In this document: one piece after another, positions 1 to 9,132 of the stretch
How positions within the stretch are numbered: the stretch's first letter is position 1
How the letters are laid out: every line of letters begins with the position of its first letter
Source: Bacillus sp. ISL-55
GTDB lineage: Bacteria > Bacillota > Bacilli > Bacillales > Cytobacillaceae
NCBI RefSeq assembly: GCF_018613155.1
Contig: NZ_JAGGQU010000017.1
Coordinates: 1 to 35,529 of the forward strand
Length of the DNA: 35,529 nt
Reading direction: 5' to 3'
The notes under the pieces: generated by a model
Told to the model about the DNA's origin: nothing
What the model saw: the letters and a program-made list of their open reading frames with translations, nothing else
The model's database searches: none
Made by a program: the position numbers and the translations under genes

Positions 1-49
1 TCACCCCCTCCTACTCGATTCTGGAATATTAAGTTTTGCCTGCTGAGAA

Positions 50-79
50 TTGGTTATGCTAAGATGAAAATATTATAAT
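50..79 (+). promoter_or_regulatory. Putative sigma-A promoter of folE
   Basis: A perfect -10 hexamer TATAAT lies at 74-79. A weak -35 (TTGGTT, 50-55) sits 18 bp upstream. It is 63 bp ahead of the folE start and is the only good -10 in the upstream stretch. The -35 matches only three of six bases, so the call rests mainly on the -10. Confidence 0.45.
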
Positions 80-141
80 CAATTAGTTGCTTAACTATGC
101 AGGATTGTAATGAGATTGTCGGATCATAGGAGGAAACGCAG

Positions 142-708
142 ATGTCAAACGTCAATCGTGCCCAAATCGAAGAAGCGGTGCGTTTAATATTAGAGGCAGT
201 CGGTGAAGACCCAAACAGGGAAGGTTTGCTGGATACTCCCAAGCGGGTCGCGAAGATGTATGAGGAAGTTTTTTCGGGATTGAACCAGGATCCTAAAGAA
301 TATTTTGAAACCATATTCGGAGAGGACCATGAGGAACTCGTCCTGGTTAAGGATATCCCATTCTATTCAATGTGTGAACACCACCTGGTACCTTTCTTCG
401 GCAAGGCACATGTAGCATACATTCCACGCGGAGGCAAAGTTACAGGACTCAGCAAGCTTGCAAGAGCTGTGGAAGCAGTAGCGAAAAGACCTCAGTTACA
501 GGAAAGGATCACTTCTACTATTGCTAATTCCATAATGGAAAAGCTTGATCCCCATGGTGTCATGGTAGTGGTAGAAGCGGAACATATGTGCATGACAATG
601 AGAGGAGTCAAGAAACCAGGCTCGAAAACAGTTACATCTGCTGTAAGAGGAACTCTAGCAGAGGATGTAAACGCAAGAGCTGAAATTCTCTCATTGATAA
701 AAAGCTAA
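142..708 (+). CDS. folE: GTP cyclohydrolase I (FolE/MtrA)
   Basis: Converts GTP to 7,8-dihydroneopterin triphosphate, the first step of tetrahydrofolate synthesis, in the cytoplasm as a homo-oligomer. The 188-aa product has the usual length for the family. The zinc site is visible as Cys78 and His81 in [10 protein letters not shown] and Cys150 in EHMCMTMRG, with GKV(T)GLSKLAR between them. The start is supported by TAGGAGG (127-133) eight bases ahead of the ATG. In B. subtilis this gene (mtrA) precedes mtrB; here 278 bp with a terminator and a repeat separate the two, so mtrB probably has its own promoter. The assignment is based on strong family resemblance across the whole protein. Confidence 0.97.
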   Translation: MSNVNRAQIEEAVRLILEAVGEDPNREGLLDTPKRVAKMYEEVFSGLNQDPKEYFETIFGEDHEELVLVKDIPFYSMCEHHLVPFFGKAHVAYIPRGGKVTGLSKLARAVEAVAKRPQLQERITSTIANSIMEKLDPHGVMVVVEAEHMCMTMRGVKKPGSKTVTSAVRGTLAEDVNARAEILSLIKS

Positions 709-757
709 AGAACTTTGGCAATAAAATCTTTCGTAAAGTACCATTCAAGTTTTCGAA

Positions 758-784
758 GGCTGAAAGAAATTCTTTTAGCCTTTT
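758..784 (+). terminator. Probable intrinsic terminator after folE
   Basis: GGCTGAAAG (from 758) pairs with CTTTTAGCC (to 780), including one G-T pair, followed by TTTTG. It starts 50 bp after the folE stop. The U-tract is short, so termination may be partial. Confidence 0.55.
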
Positions 785-798
785 GCTATATTATAAGG

Positions 799-880
799 AA
801 AGCGTAAGCGCCTTGGTCAGCCCCGACAAGCGCTGGAAGGACCGAAGCGACTCGAGGGGCTAGGCGCTGGAGCTCGACAA
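799..880 (+). repeat. Dispersed palindromic repeat, copy 1 (core-deleted form)
   Basis: This 82-bp intergenic element begins AAAGCGTAAGCGCC and ends GGCGCTGGAGCTCGACAA. Its outer segments AGCGCC..AGCCCC and GGGGCT.GGCGCT are inverted with respect to each other, so a transcript would fold into a hairpin. The same arms recur in reverse orientation at 35229-35469, where they enclose about 150 bp more sequence, and in minimal form at 4899-4932. No protein is encoded. This looks like a mobile or formerly mobile small palindromic repeat. Confidence 0.75.
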
Positions 881-903
881 TTTTCGAAGTGAAATATTAT
901 ACT
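874..903 (+). promoter_or_regulatory. Putative promoter of mtrB, -35 inside the repeat
   Basis: TCGACA (874-879, five of six matches to TTGACA) and TATACT (898-903, five of six to TATAAT) are separated by 18 bp and lie 84 bp upstream of mtrB. The -35 is the last part of the dispersed repeat at 799-880. This is inferred from consensus matching only. Confidence 0.4.
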
Positions 904-986
904 TTTTAATCACATGAAAAAACATATCTACAACTCAACGGGTACGCCCCGGGCTCGACATATTCTTTCCTGTAAGGGGGATAATA

Positions 987-1223
987 ATGGATAAGAAACA
1001 AGGTGTTAATACGGACTATGTTGTCATCAAGGCTATTGAAGATGGTGTGAACGTGATTGGGCTTACTAGAGGAACAGACACTCGGTTCCACCACTCAGAG
1101 AAGCTTGATCAGGGAGAAGTTATGATTGCCCAGTTCACAGAACATACATCAGCCATTAAAATCAGGGGACATGCAAAAATTGTCACACCATTCGGTGAAA
1201 TAGTGAGTGAGAAAAAGCAATAA
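987..1223 (+). CDS. mtrB: trp RNA-binding attenuation protein (TRAP)
   Basis: TRAP forms an 11-subunit ring that binds tryptophan and then wraps target RNA containing (G/U)AG triplets, terminating trp operon transcription or blocking translation. The 78-aa product is close to the 75-aa B. subtilis protein and shares long identical blocks (for example [20 protein letters not shown] and [11 protein letters not shown]). The RNA-contacting residues correspond to Lys39, Lys58 and Arg60, all present. The start follows AAGGGGG at a good distance. The gene's usual main target, trpEDCFBA, is not in its usual place between aroH and hisC in this window, so the target must be elsewhere or be another gene. 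The C-terminal strand ([18 protein letters not shown]) diverges modestly from B. subtilis. Confidence 0.97.
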   Translation: MDKKQGVNTDYVVIKAIEDGVNVIGLTRGTDTRFHHSEKLDQGEVMIAQFTEHTSAIKIRGHAKIVTPFGEIVSEKKQ

Positions 1224-1297
1224 ATTCAAAAACCAACTATTTTGTTACAAAATCAAGCTCAATTCATCGCAAATAGTGTTTAATTTATAATATCTCG

Positions 1298-1325
1298 TTC
1301 ATGTTTTCACTATTTGTGATATAAT
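1298..1325 (+). promoter_or_regulatory. Putative extended -10 promoter of hepS
   Basis: TATAAT (1320-1325) is preceded by TGA, giving an extended -10 (TGnTATAAT), with a weak -35-like TTCATG at 1298-1303. It lies in the 244-bp mtrB-hepS gap, about 140 bp before the hepS start. The rest of that gap holds a T-run (1377-1384) and a small CCAGC/GCTGG inverted repeat, and no gene. Confidence 0.5.
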
Positions 1326-1467
1326 TGTCACTGCCTTGGAATGTTCGGTACAACTGCAAACTAGATATTTAGGCGCTTTTTTTATGTCTGTTTAGAGATG
1401 ACCAGCTAACTGCATTTTGCTGGCTTTCCTTACTGCCGGCAATCCAACATAAATAAGGGGAACAAGG

Positions 1468-2304
1468 GTGATTTATTTGCTAGATTTACAAAACAAATTA
1501 GACGGCACCAGAGAGCTTCTTCTCGAAAAACTTTCACATCCTTATTTGCGGGAGCATGTAGAATCTCCTTTTATAGATGAAAACCGGCTTTTGTTGCTTA
1601 CATACATGCTCGAACAGCAGGAAGTAGACCAGGATAGAGCAAAGAATTACACTGTGACCGCAATGCTCCTGCAAATTGCCCTTGATACCCATGAGCATGT
1701 ACACAATTCACAACCAGGTGAAGAGGATGAAACCCATAAGCGCCGACAGTTGACAGTTCTAGCTGGGATTTATTTCAGCGGACTATATTACAAGCTGCTG
1801 GCTGATATGGAAGATATAGAAATGATCAAGCGATTGGCTTCAGGTGTAAAAGAAGTCAATGAGCATAAAATATCGCTGTATCAAAAAGAAACCGAAGCGA
1901 TTGATAAATTAATGGAAAGTGTAAAATTAATCGAGTCGGCTCTTTTAGGCAAGGTTGCTGATCATTTTGATGCGGCAGAGTGGTTTGAATTCGCTTCTAA
2001 TTGGCTTTTTGTCAAAAGGATGCTATCTGAAGAAACGAAGTTCATTAAAAATGGCAGTTCGCTGGTTTTCAATGCGTTGAAAAAAGTTGCTTTACCAAAA
2101 ATAGACCAGAGCACAACTGAAATTTCTTCTGAACAGCAAAAATACCTTTTAACAATTTGCACACGATATATTGAATTTTCAATGACGAAGATTAATGGGG
2201 CGTTAAAGAAGCTGCCAGAGATGAACAGCTTGCTGATGGAACAGTTAGACCTGATCTCCGGGCAGCACCAGACCATGTCTAAAAATTTCGCGGAAGAAGG
2301 GTAA
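1468..2304 (+). CDS. hepS: Heptaprenyl diphosphate synthase component 1
   Basis: Small regulatory subunit of the two-component heptaprenyl diphosphate synthase. With HepT it makes the C35 side chain of menaquinone-7. The 278-aa protein has the family's helical character and no DDxxD motifs, as expected because catalysis resides in HepT. The start is GTG with AAGGGG seven to eight bases upstream, encoding [11 protein letters not shown]. The stop is five bases before the menG start, so the two are translationally close. The hepS-menG-hepT order is the standard Bacillus arrangement and is strong support; sequence identity of this subunit across species is usually low. Confidence 0.9.
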   Translation: MIYLLDLQNKLDGTRELLLEKLSHPYLREHVESPFIDENRLLLLTYMLEQQEVDQDRAKNYTVTAMLLQIALDTHEHVHNSQPGEEDETHKRRQLTVLAGIYFSGLYYKLLADMEDIEMIKRLASGVKEVNEHKISLYQKETEAIDKLMESVKLIESALLGKVADHFDAAEWFEFASNWLFVKRMLSEETKFIKNGSSLVFNALKKVALPKIDQSTTEISSEQQKYLLTICTRYIEFSMTKINGALKKLPEMNSLLMEQLDLISGQHQTMSKNFAEEG

Positions 2305-2308
2305 TGCA

Positions 2309-3010
2309 ATGCAGCAATCGAAAGAACAACGTGTTCATGGAGTCTTTGAAAAAATCTATGAAAATTATGACCAGATGAATTCTGTCATCAGTTTTCAGCA
2401 GCATATTAAATGGCGCAATGACACAATGAAGAAGATGAATGTCCCAAAAGGAGCCAAAGCACTTGATGTTTGCTGTGGTACCGCTGATTGGACAATTGCG
2501 CTTGCAGAAGCTGCTGGAAAAGATGGCGAAGTGGTGGGACTGGATTTCAGCAAAAATATGCTGAAGATTGGCGAAGAGAAATTGCAGGCCCGCAACTTGG
2601 AGCAGGCAGCGCTAATCCATGGTAACGCAATGGAGCTCCCTTTTGAGGATAATAGCTTTGACTATGTCACAATTGGTTTTGGATTGAGGAATGTCCCGGA
2701 TTACAATAAGGTGCTTCGTGAAATGTACAGAGTCCTAAAGCCTGGCGGTATGGCAGTATGCCTGGAAACTTCCCAGCCTACAATGCCAGGTTTTAAACAG
2801 GCTTACAGAGTGTACTTCAGGTTTATCATGCCAATGTTCGGGAAACTGTTCGCGAAGAGCTATGACGAGTATTCCTGGCTCCAGGAATCTGCAAAGGATT
2901 TTCCAGGCATGAAAGAACTAGCGAAAATGTTCTCTGAGGCAGGGTTCGTAAACGTTGAATATAAACCGTATAGCGGTGGAGTAGCAGCCGTGCATATCGG
3001 CCGCAAATAA
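2309..3010 (+). CDS. menG: Demethylmenaquinone methyltransferase (MenG/UbiE)
   Basis: S-adenosylmethionine-dependent C-methyltransferase that converts demethylmenaquinone to menaquinone, the last step of the pathway. The 233-aa protein is typical in length. Motif I is [11 protein letters not shown] (about residues 48-58), followed by GLDFSKNML, by FGLRNVPD (a UbiE signature region) and by [14 protein letters not shown]. The start is preceded by GAAGAAGGG. It is flanked by the genes for the two subunits that make the prenyl tail, which fits a menaquinone operon feeding the qcr complex further along. Confidence 0.96.
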   Translation: MQQSKEQRVHGVFEKIYENYDQMNSVISFQQHIKWRNDTMKKMNVPKGAKALDVCCGTADWTIALAEAAGKDGEVVGLDFSKNMLKIGEEKLQARNLEQAALIHGNAMELPFEDNSFDYVTIGFGLRNVPDYNKVLREMYRVLKPGGMAVCLETSQPTMPGFKQAYRVYFRFIMPMFGKLFAKSYDEYSWLQESAKDFPGMKELAKMFSEAGFVNVEYKPYSGGVAAVHIGRK

Positions 3011-3397
3011 GAAAAGTGCTAGCTTACTGGTAAACCTTGATCGGCTTCTCCTGATATTCGAAGCCGTCTCTAGGTCGAAGGCTGGCAATGCGCTGGAGCT
3101 GGACCATTCTTTCAGGTGATTGTACATTCTGATACTATATTCAATAGGCAATGGCTGCCCTTTTCTTTTTCGCTCGGCAAGGAAGGTCAGCCTGTTTTAA
3201 TTTAGTGTTGCCGCTTCGTTGCCGATTAACGGCGATCTGGATTTAGGTTGGTTCCAAAAGAAAGTAATCAATTAGCTGGGCAGGATGGAAAGCTCCAAGC
3301 ATATAAGAAATCTCCTGATTGCATTGAGGCTGCGGGAATGGAAAATGCAGCAGTTAGATCAATGGATATCGAGGATGTAAAAGCTGGGTGGATAAAT
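3011..3397. other. 387-bp menG-hepT intergenic region with repeat remnant
   Basis: This gap is long for a pair usually close together. It holds a 7-bp hairpin (CGGCTTC 3042-3048 with GAAGCCG 3060-3066) without a U-tract, and a remnant of the dispersed repeat's right arm (GCGCTGGAGCTGGAC, 3090-3104). The reading frame of hepT stays open upstream to 3248, so part of the 3' half may be coding (see hepT). I saw no convincing promoter. Confidence 0.5.
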
Positions 3398-4360
3398 ATG
3401 AAGATGAAGCTATTATATACATATTTGAATTCTGATTTGACATTGATTGAAAGAGAGCTGGAAGAAGCAATCCAGGCGGATTCCCAGCTGCTCAGACAGG
3501 CTAGTCTTCATTTGCTTAAGGCTGGCGGGAAACGGATCAGGCCCGTTTTTGTTCTCCTTGGCGGTAAATTCGGAAATTATGATATTGAAATCATCAAGGA
3601 TGTCGCAGTCTCCCTGGAGCTTATCCATATGGCTTCCCTTGTACACGATGATGTCATCGACGATGCTGAATTGCGTAGAGGGCAGGCGACAATCAAAGCG
3701 AAATGGGATAACAGGATTGCGATGTATACCGGGGATTACATTTTTGCCAGGGCACTGGAGCTAATGACAGATATTGAAAATCCAAAAGCACACCAGATTC
3801 TCTCTGATACTATAGTCGAACTAAGTGTGGGGGAAATCGAACAAATAAAAGATAAATATAATTTCGATCAAAATCTGCGTAATTATTTACTGCGGATCAA
3901 GCGGAAGACGGCTCTTCTTATTGCCGCGAGCTGCCAGCTTGGTGCCGTGGTGGCCGGTGTTCCGGAGCAGGACCATCATAAATTGTATAAGTTTGGCTAC
4001 TATGTCGGCATGTCCTTCCAGATTACTGATGATGTGCTGGATTTCACGGGTACAGAAAAGGAGCTTGGAAAGCCGGCTGGCGGAGATCTTCTCCAGGGAA
4101 ATATAACTCTCCCAGTTCTGTATGCAATGCAGGATGAGTATATTAAAAGCCGGATCAGGACTGTGCATGAAGGTATGCAAAGAGAAGAACTAAATGAAAT
4201 CCTGAAGCTCGTACAGGAGTCAGGAGCGATTGAAAAGTCACTGGCGATCAGTGACCGCTATCTGGATAAAGCTCTTGAAATCCTTGAAGAGCTCCCATCT
4301 AATAAAGCAAAGAAGTCATTGCGGGACATTGCCAAATTCATTGGAAAACGCAAGTATTAG
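3398..4360 (+). CDS. hepT: Heptaprenyl diphosphate synthase component 2
   Basis: Catalytic subunit, a trans-polyprenyl diphosphate synthase that extends farnesyl diphosphate to C35 for menaquinone. The first aspartate-rich motif is in LVHDDVIDDAELRRG, the second in QITDDVLDFTGTEKELGKP, and the GGKRIRP substrate motif is near the N-terminus. I chose ATG 3398 because GGGTGG lies seven bases upstream, giving 320 aa. The frame is open back to TTG 3248, and ATGs at 3338 and 3362 would add 20 or 12 residues; the sequence AGWINMKMK resembles the N-terminal region of the longer B. subtilis form, so a slightly earlier start is possible. It works with hepS and menG. Confidence 0.94.
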   Translation: MKMKLLYTYLNSDLTLIERELEEAIQADSQLLRQASLHLLKAGGKRIRPVFVLLGGKFGNYDIEIIKDVAVSLELIHMASLVHDDVIDDAELRRGQATIKAKWDNRIAMYTGDYIFARALELMTDIENPKAHQILSDTIVELSVGEIEQIKDKYNFDQNLRNYLLRIKRKTALLIAASCQLGAVVAGVPEQDHHKLYKFGYYVGMSFQITDDVLDFTGTEKELGKPAGGDLLQGNITLPVLYAMQDEYIKSRIRTVHEGMQREELNEILKLVQESGAIEKSLAISDRYLDKALEILEELPSNKAKKSLRDIAKFIGKRKY

Positions 4361-4451
4361 CAAGTTGCGAATTTTTCAAAAAAATGATACTATTTCTAAG
4401 GATTGCTTTTGTAAGCGGTTCACATACATATAAGAAATAGGAGTGGAACTC

Positions 4452-4898
4452 ATGGAAAAGACTTATTTGATGGTCAAGCCTGACGGAGTACAACGCAACC
4501 TGATCGGTGAAGTTGTAGCTCGTTTCGAAAAGAAAGGCTTCCAGCTAGTTGGCGCAAAACTTATGAACATCCCAAGAGAACTTGCTGAAGAGCATTATGG
4601 CGAACATAAAGAGCGTCCATTCTTCGGTGAATTGGTAGACTTCATCACTTCAGGACCAGTATTTGCTATGGTATGGCAGGGCGAGAATGTAATTGCTACT
4701 GCACGCCAGATGATGGGTGCTACTAACCCTAAAGATGCAGCTCCAGGAACAATCCGCGGTGAATACGGCGTGACTGTTGGCAAGAACGTCATTCACGGAT
4801 CTGACTCACCAGAAAGCGCTGAGCGTGAAATCGGACTATTCTTCAAACAAGAAGAACTGGCTGAATACAGCAAATTAATCAACGAGTGGGTTTACTAA
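4452..4898 (+). CDS. ndk: Nucleoside diphosphate kinase
   Basis: Transfers the gamma-phosphate of ATP to nucleoside diphosphates through a phosphohistidine, balancing (d)NTP pools. The 148-aa protein is the normal length. The active site is His115 in [10 protein letters not shown], and the N-terminus [12 protein letters not shown] is the family signature. I chose ATG 4452, behind GGAGTGG, over the in-frame GTG at 4443. It ends at a strong terminator region, closing the menaquinone/ndk block. Codon use appears more biased than in neighbours, consistent with high expression. Confidence 0.97.
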   Translation: MEKTYLMVKPDGVQRNLIGEVVARFEKKGFQLVGAKLMNIPRELAEEHYGEHKERPFFGELVDFITSGPVFAMVWQGENVIATARQMMGATNPKDAAPGTIRGEYGVTVGKNVIHGSDSPESAEREIGLFFKQEELAEYSKLINEWVY

Positions 4899-4932
4899 GA
4901 AAGCGTAAGCGGCTAGGCGCTGGACCTGGACA
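4899..4932 (+). repeat. Dispersed palindromic repeat, minimal copy
   Basis: Immediately after the ndk stop the left arm AAAGCGTAAGCG is fused directly to the right arm GCTAGGCGCTGGACC and TGGACAA. This is the shortest form of the family seen at 799-880 and 35229-35469. A second left-arm fragment (AAAAGCGTAAGCGGC) follows at 4936-4950. Confidence 0.65.
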
Positions 4933-4970
4933 AAGAAAAGCGTAAGCGGCTTATCTTTTAAATAAACTCC

Positions 4971-5003
4971 GGACACTTGTGAAAAGCAAGTGTCCTTTTT
5001 CTT
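4971..5003 (+). terminator. Intrinsic terminator after ndk
   Basis: GGACACTTG (4971-4979) and CAAGTGTCC (4987-4995) form a perfect 9-bp stem with a 7-base loop, followed by TTTTTCTTTT. A strong rho-independent terminator. Confidence 0.93.
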
Positions 5004-5039
5004 TTGGCTTTGTTAGAGCTAAATGTTGTTTTTAACTCC

Positions 5040-5290
5040 TGTTGATTGTAGTGGAAGGCGCGAAGACTCCTCCAAAAATGCTTACGCATTTCCATCGTGC
5101 GTGGGAAGGTTCGAGGAAGCTCTTCAAAGTCCTGCGGGATGAGCAAGTCACGGGAGACCCCACAGGCGCTTGAAGCGCCGAGGAGGCTCCCGGACTGCAA
5201 GGAAGAATTTGATCTTTGAAAAATCCGGCATTAGGGATTTTTCATAATTCTTCCCCGCGGAAAGCGAAGCGCCTGGAACGAAAATCAACA
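5040..5290 (+). repeat. 251-bp Bacillaceae-type dispersed repeat with nested hairpin
   Basis: The element is bounded by TGTTGATT (5040-5047) and its inverted copy AATCAACA (5283-5290). It contains the blocks CTGCGGGATGAGC, GGGAGACCCCACAGG, GAGGAGGCTCCCGGACTGC and CCGCGGAAAGCGAAGCGCC, which I recognise from memory as common in intergenic regions of Bacillus relatives. Internal hairpins include AAATGC/GCATTT and GGCGCT/AGCGCC. Between GGACTGC and CCCGCGG lies an extra hairpin (5201-5254). It encodes no protein; its function is unknown. Confidence 0.75.
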
Positions 5291-5305
5291 GACCTTTTTA
5301 ACTAA

Positions 5306-6202
<897 letters not shown>

Positions 6203-6205
6203 ATG

Positions 6206-6242
6206 GAGGAGCCGGGATTCCGTGCTCCTTCTTGCTTTTTTT
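6206..6242 (+). terminator. Intrinsic terminator after cheR
   Basis: GGAGC (6208-6212) pairs with GCTCC (6224-6228), and CGG pairs with CCG inside after one mismatch. It is followed by TTCTTGCTTTTTTT. It begins a few bases after the cheR stop. Confidence 0.8.
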
Positions 6243-6306
6243 CCCGAAAGTAGGGGATTCAATTTCTGCAGGCAAAGTTTAAGGCTTGAGTAACGGAAGA
6301 TTGTTT

Positions 6307-6335
6307 TTGCGAGTCAACATGCTTCATGATAAAAT
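6307..6335 (+). promoter_or_regulatory. Putative sigma-A promoter of the aro operon
   Basis: TTGCGA (6307-6312, four of six) and TAAAAT (6330-6335, five of six) are spaced by 17 bp, with TGA just before the -10 (extended -10). It lies 112 bp before aroC and after the cheR terminator. A second extended -10 (TGATATAGT, 6401-6409) is nearer the gene but lacks a good -35. Confidence 0.6.
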
Positions 6336-6446
6336 GACTTCATTCTTGAAAAGGAATGATACATATTTCGAAATTTTTAATTTATTTCTGTTGAACTGTA
6401 TGATATAGTAAAACAAATCCTTTAGCGAGTTGAAGGGAGAAAGTAT

Positions 6447-7619
6447 ATGAGATATTTAACAGCGGGAGAATCACATGGACCGCAGCTAACAACCATTATT
6501 GAGGGGATGCCAGCAGGCATGCCGCTAGTAGCAGAAGATATAAACATGGAGCTGGCGCGCCGGCAGAAAGGCTATGGCCGCGGAAGAAGGATGCAAATCG
6601 AAAAGGATCAGGTGCAGATCACCTCAGGAATTCGGCACGGAAAGACATTAGGTTCGCCGATAGCTTTGGTTGTTGAAAATAATGATTGGAAGCATTGGAC
6701 CGGGATTATGGGTCAGGAACCGCTTGATGACCAATCCGCTGATGAAGTGAAAAGGGTCATTTCCCGTCCCCGTCCTGGTCATGCAGACTTAAATGGCGCG
6801 ATTAAATATGGACATCGAGATATGAGAAATGTTCTTGAACGTTCATCTGCCCGAGAAACGACAGTCAGAGTCGCAGCAGGTGCTGCCGCAAAGAAACTGC
6901 TGTCACTGCTGGGTATCGAGTTAGTTGCTCATGTGGTTGAAATAGGCGGAGTAAAAGCAGAAAAGCAAGACTTCACATCACTCGAACAGCTTAAAGAAAC
7001 AACAGAAGCTTCTCCAGTCAGATGCTTCGATTCAGATGCAGCAGCGAAAATGATGGCAGCAATTGATGACGCTAAGCAAAATGGAGACTCTATTGGCGGT
7101 GTTGTCGAGGTGATTGCAGAGGGAATGCCTGCTGGAGTGGGCAGCTATGTACATTATGACCGCAAGCTTGATGGGAAGCTTGCTGGTGCCATTATGAGCA
7201 TCAATGCTTTCAAGGGAGTTGAGATTGGGATCGGTTTCGAAGCTGCCAGCAGGCCTGGCAGCCAGGTCCATGATGAGATAGCCTGGGAAGAGGAACGCGG
7301 ATACTATCGGAAAACGAACCGGCTAGGGGGTCTTGAAGGCGGGATGACAACGGGTATGCCAATTGTTGTCCGAGGGGTAATGAAACCAATCCCGACTCTT
7401 TACAAGCCATTGATGAGTGTCGATATCGAGTCAAAGGAACCTTTTGCCGCGAGCATTGAACGCTCTGATGCATGTGCTGTCCCTGCAGCAGCAGTGGTTG
7501 CCGAAAGCGTTGTTGCCTGGGAGCTTGCTTCTGCTATCGTCGATCAATTTTATGCCGACAGATTTGACACACTGAAAGCATCGATTGAGGAGCAAAGAAG
7601 GACTGCGAGGGATTTTTAA
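6447..7619 (+). CDS. aroC: Chorismate synthase
   Basis: Converts 5-enolpyruvylshikimate 3-phosphate to chorismate, using reduced FMN, the last common step of aromatic synthesis. The 390-aa protein matches the Gram-positive form (called AroF in B. subtilis). Signatures are the N-terminal [42 protein letters not shown] and [19 protein letters not shown], and [17 protein letters not shown]. The start follows GAAGGGAGAAA. It is the first gene of a packed run aroC-aroB-aroH with gaps of two and one bases, clearly one transcript. Confidence 0.98.
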   Translation: MRYLTAGESHGPQLTTIIEGMPAGMPLVAEDINMELARRQKGYGRGRRMQIEKDQVQITSGIRHGKTLGSPIALVVENNDWKHWTGIMGQEPLDDQSADEVKRVISRPRPGHADLNGAIKYGHRDMRNVLERSSARETTVRVAAGAAAKKLLSLLGIELVAHVVEIGGVKAEKQDFTSLEQLKETTEASPVRCFDSDAAAKMMAAIDDAKQNGDSIGGVVEVIAEGMPAGVGSYVHYDRKLDGKLAGAIMSINAFKGVEIGIGFEAASRPGSQVHDEIAWEEERGYYRKTNRLGGLEGGMTTGMPIVVRGVMKPIPTLYKPLMSVDIESKEPFAASIERSDACAVPAAAVVAESVVAWELASAIVDQFYADRFDTLKASIEEQRRTARDF

Positions 7620-7621
7620 AG

Positions 7622-8707
7622 ATGCAGCAAGTGAATATCCATACAAGCACAAAATCCTATCCAGTACTCATCGGAAAAGGTGCTATACGGCAATTAAGCG
7701 ATATTATTCAAGGCACTGAAGACAGTTACACATCTATCTTGGTCATTACAGATGAAACTGTGGCAAAGCATCATCTTGATTCATTTTATGAACGTACTGC
7801 TCTGGAAGGGATTTTTGAGAAGATTGTCCCATCAGGAGAACATGCGAAAACTTTCGATGTATATAAAGACTGCCTTTCTTCAGCGCTTGAAAATAAACTT
7901 GACAGGAAATCGCTGATTATCTCCTTCGGTGGAGGGGCAGTAGGAGATTTAGCAGGATTTGTCGCCGCTACCTATATGAGAGGGATTCGTTTCATACAAG
8001 TCCCGACCACTATACTTGCCCATGACAGTGCGGTTGGAGGGAAAGTAGCGGTCAACCATCCATTAGGCAAGAACATGATTGGAGCATTTCATCAACCTGA
8101 AGCGGTCATTTATGACATAGATTTTCTCCAGACACTTCCTGAACATGAAGTCCGATCTGGCTTTGCTGAAGTAATCAAGCACTCGTTGATAAGTGATGAA
8201 AACTTCTATTGCTGGCTTAGAGAAGAAATTCAGACTTTGGATAAAATAAATGACTCACAGTTGCTTGAGTTTTTGACAAAAGGAATTCAAGTGAAAGGTT
8301 CTGTTATTGCAGAGGATGAAAGAGAAACCGGAATCCGTGCTTTTTTGAATTTTGGGCACACTCTTGGCCACGCAATTGAAGCCGAAGCAGGATATGGTAA
8401 GGTGACTCATGGAGAGGCTGTAGCCATTGGCATGCTATTTGCCCTTCAATTAAGCACACAATTGCTTGGGCTTGATTTTAATATAGAAGCATTCAAAATC
8501 TGGCTTAAGGATCTTGGATACGAAACTTCGATCCCAGCCGGCCTTTCTCATGTGCAGCTGATCGAGAGAATGAAACAGGATAAAAAAGCTGTAAATAATT
8601 CAATTCGTTTCGTTTTACTAGAGAGAATTGGAGTTCCTGCACTCATTGAAATAGAGGAAAAAGTATTGATGATGAACCTGAAGAAGTTTGTAGAAAAGGG
8701 GGAGTAA
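7622..8707 (+). CDS. aroB: 3-dehydroquinate synthase
   Basis: Converts DAHP to 3-dehydroquinate, the second step of the shikimate pathway, with NAD and a divalent metal. The 361-aa protein shows the NAD-binding GGGAVGDLAGFVAATYMRG, the substrate loop VPTTILAHDSAVGGK and the metal ligands in FAEVIKHS (Glu), FGHTLGHAIE (His) and THGEAVAIG (His). It starts two bases after the aroC stop. It shares the transcript with aroC and aroH. Confidence 0.98.
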   Translation: MQQVNIHTSTKSYPVLIGKGAIRQLSDIIQGTEDSYTSILVITDETVAKHHLDSFYERTALEGIFEKIVPSGEHAKTFDVYKDCLSSALENKLDRKSLIISFGGGAVGDLAGFVAATYMRGIRFIQVPTTILAHDSAVGGKVAVNHPLGKNMIGAFHQPEAVIYDIDFLQTLPEHEVRSGFAEVIKHSLISDENFYCWLREEIQTLDKINDSQLLEFLTKGIQVKGSVIAEDERETGIRAFLNFGHTLGHAIEAEAGYGKVTHGEAVAIGMLFALQLSTQLLGLDFNIEAFKIWLKDLGYETSIPAGLSHVQLIERMKQDKKAVNNSIRFVLLERIGVPALIEIEEKVLMMNLKKFVEKGE

Positions 8708-8708
8708 G

Positions 8709-9065
8709 ATGATTAGGGGAGTAAGAGGAGCTATTACAGTAAACGAGAATGATGAGCAGGAAATCATTTCTGCGACTGAAAGGCTTTTAAAAGAAGCTAT
8801 CGTTTCTAATAATATCGCTCCGGATGAAGTTGCTTCAATCTTCATTTCAGCAACCGATGATGTTGATACAGCCTTTCCGGCAAGGGCCTTAAGGAATTTG
8901 GCAGGCTGGACCTATGTTCCAGTTATGTGCATGCAAGAATTATCCGTCCCCGGCTCGCTACAGAAGTGTATCAGAATCATGATCCATTTCAACACTGAAA
9001 TAACACAGGAAGAGGTCAAGCACATTTATCTTGAGGGTGCTTCTGGACTTAGACCTGATCTGTAA
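8709..9065 (+). CDS. aroH: Chorismate mutase, AroH type
   Basis: Monofunctional chorismate mutase of the trimeric AroH fold, converting chorismate to prephenate for tyrosine and phenylalanine. The 118-aa protein has the family start MIRGVRGAIT, with Arg6 equivalent to the catalytic Arg7 of B. subtilis AroH. The active-site segments VPVMCMQE (Glu) and KCIRIM (Arg) are present. The extreme C-terminal tail after LRPDL is about nine residues shorter than in B. subtilis; that tail is a mobile lid, so this may be a normal variant. A good ribosome site (AAGGGGGAG) precedes the ATG. In B. subtilis trpE comes next; here hisC follows after 104 bp. Confidence 0.96.
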   Translation: MIRGVRGAITVNENDEQEIISATERLLKEAIVSNNIAPDEVASIFISATDDVDTAFPARALRNLAGWTYVPVMCMQELSVPGSLQKCIRIMIHFNTEITQEEVKHIYLEGASGLRPDL

Positions 9066-9132
9066 TTTTATACTTTTTTCTGAGCGTCAAACAGTGTATG
9101 ATAAATATATGTTCTTTATCGCTTTAATTAGA

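Noticed and set aside
4410-4424. Catabolite-responsive element (cre) upstream of ndk
   Set aside because: TGTAAGCGGTTCACA looks like cre at first, but it has one base too many at the centre and several mismatches in the right half; no supporting context.
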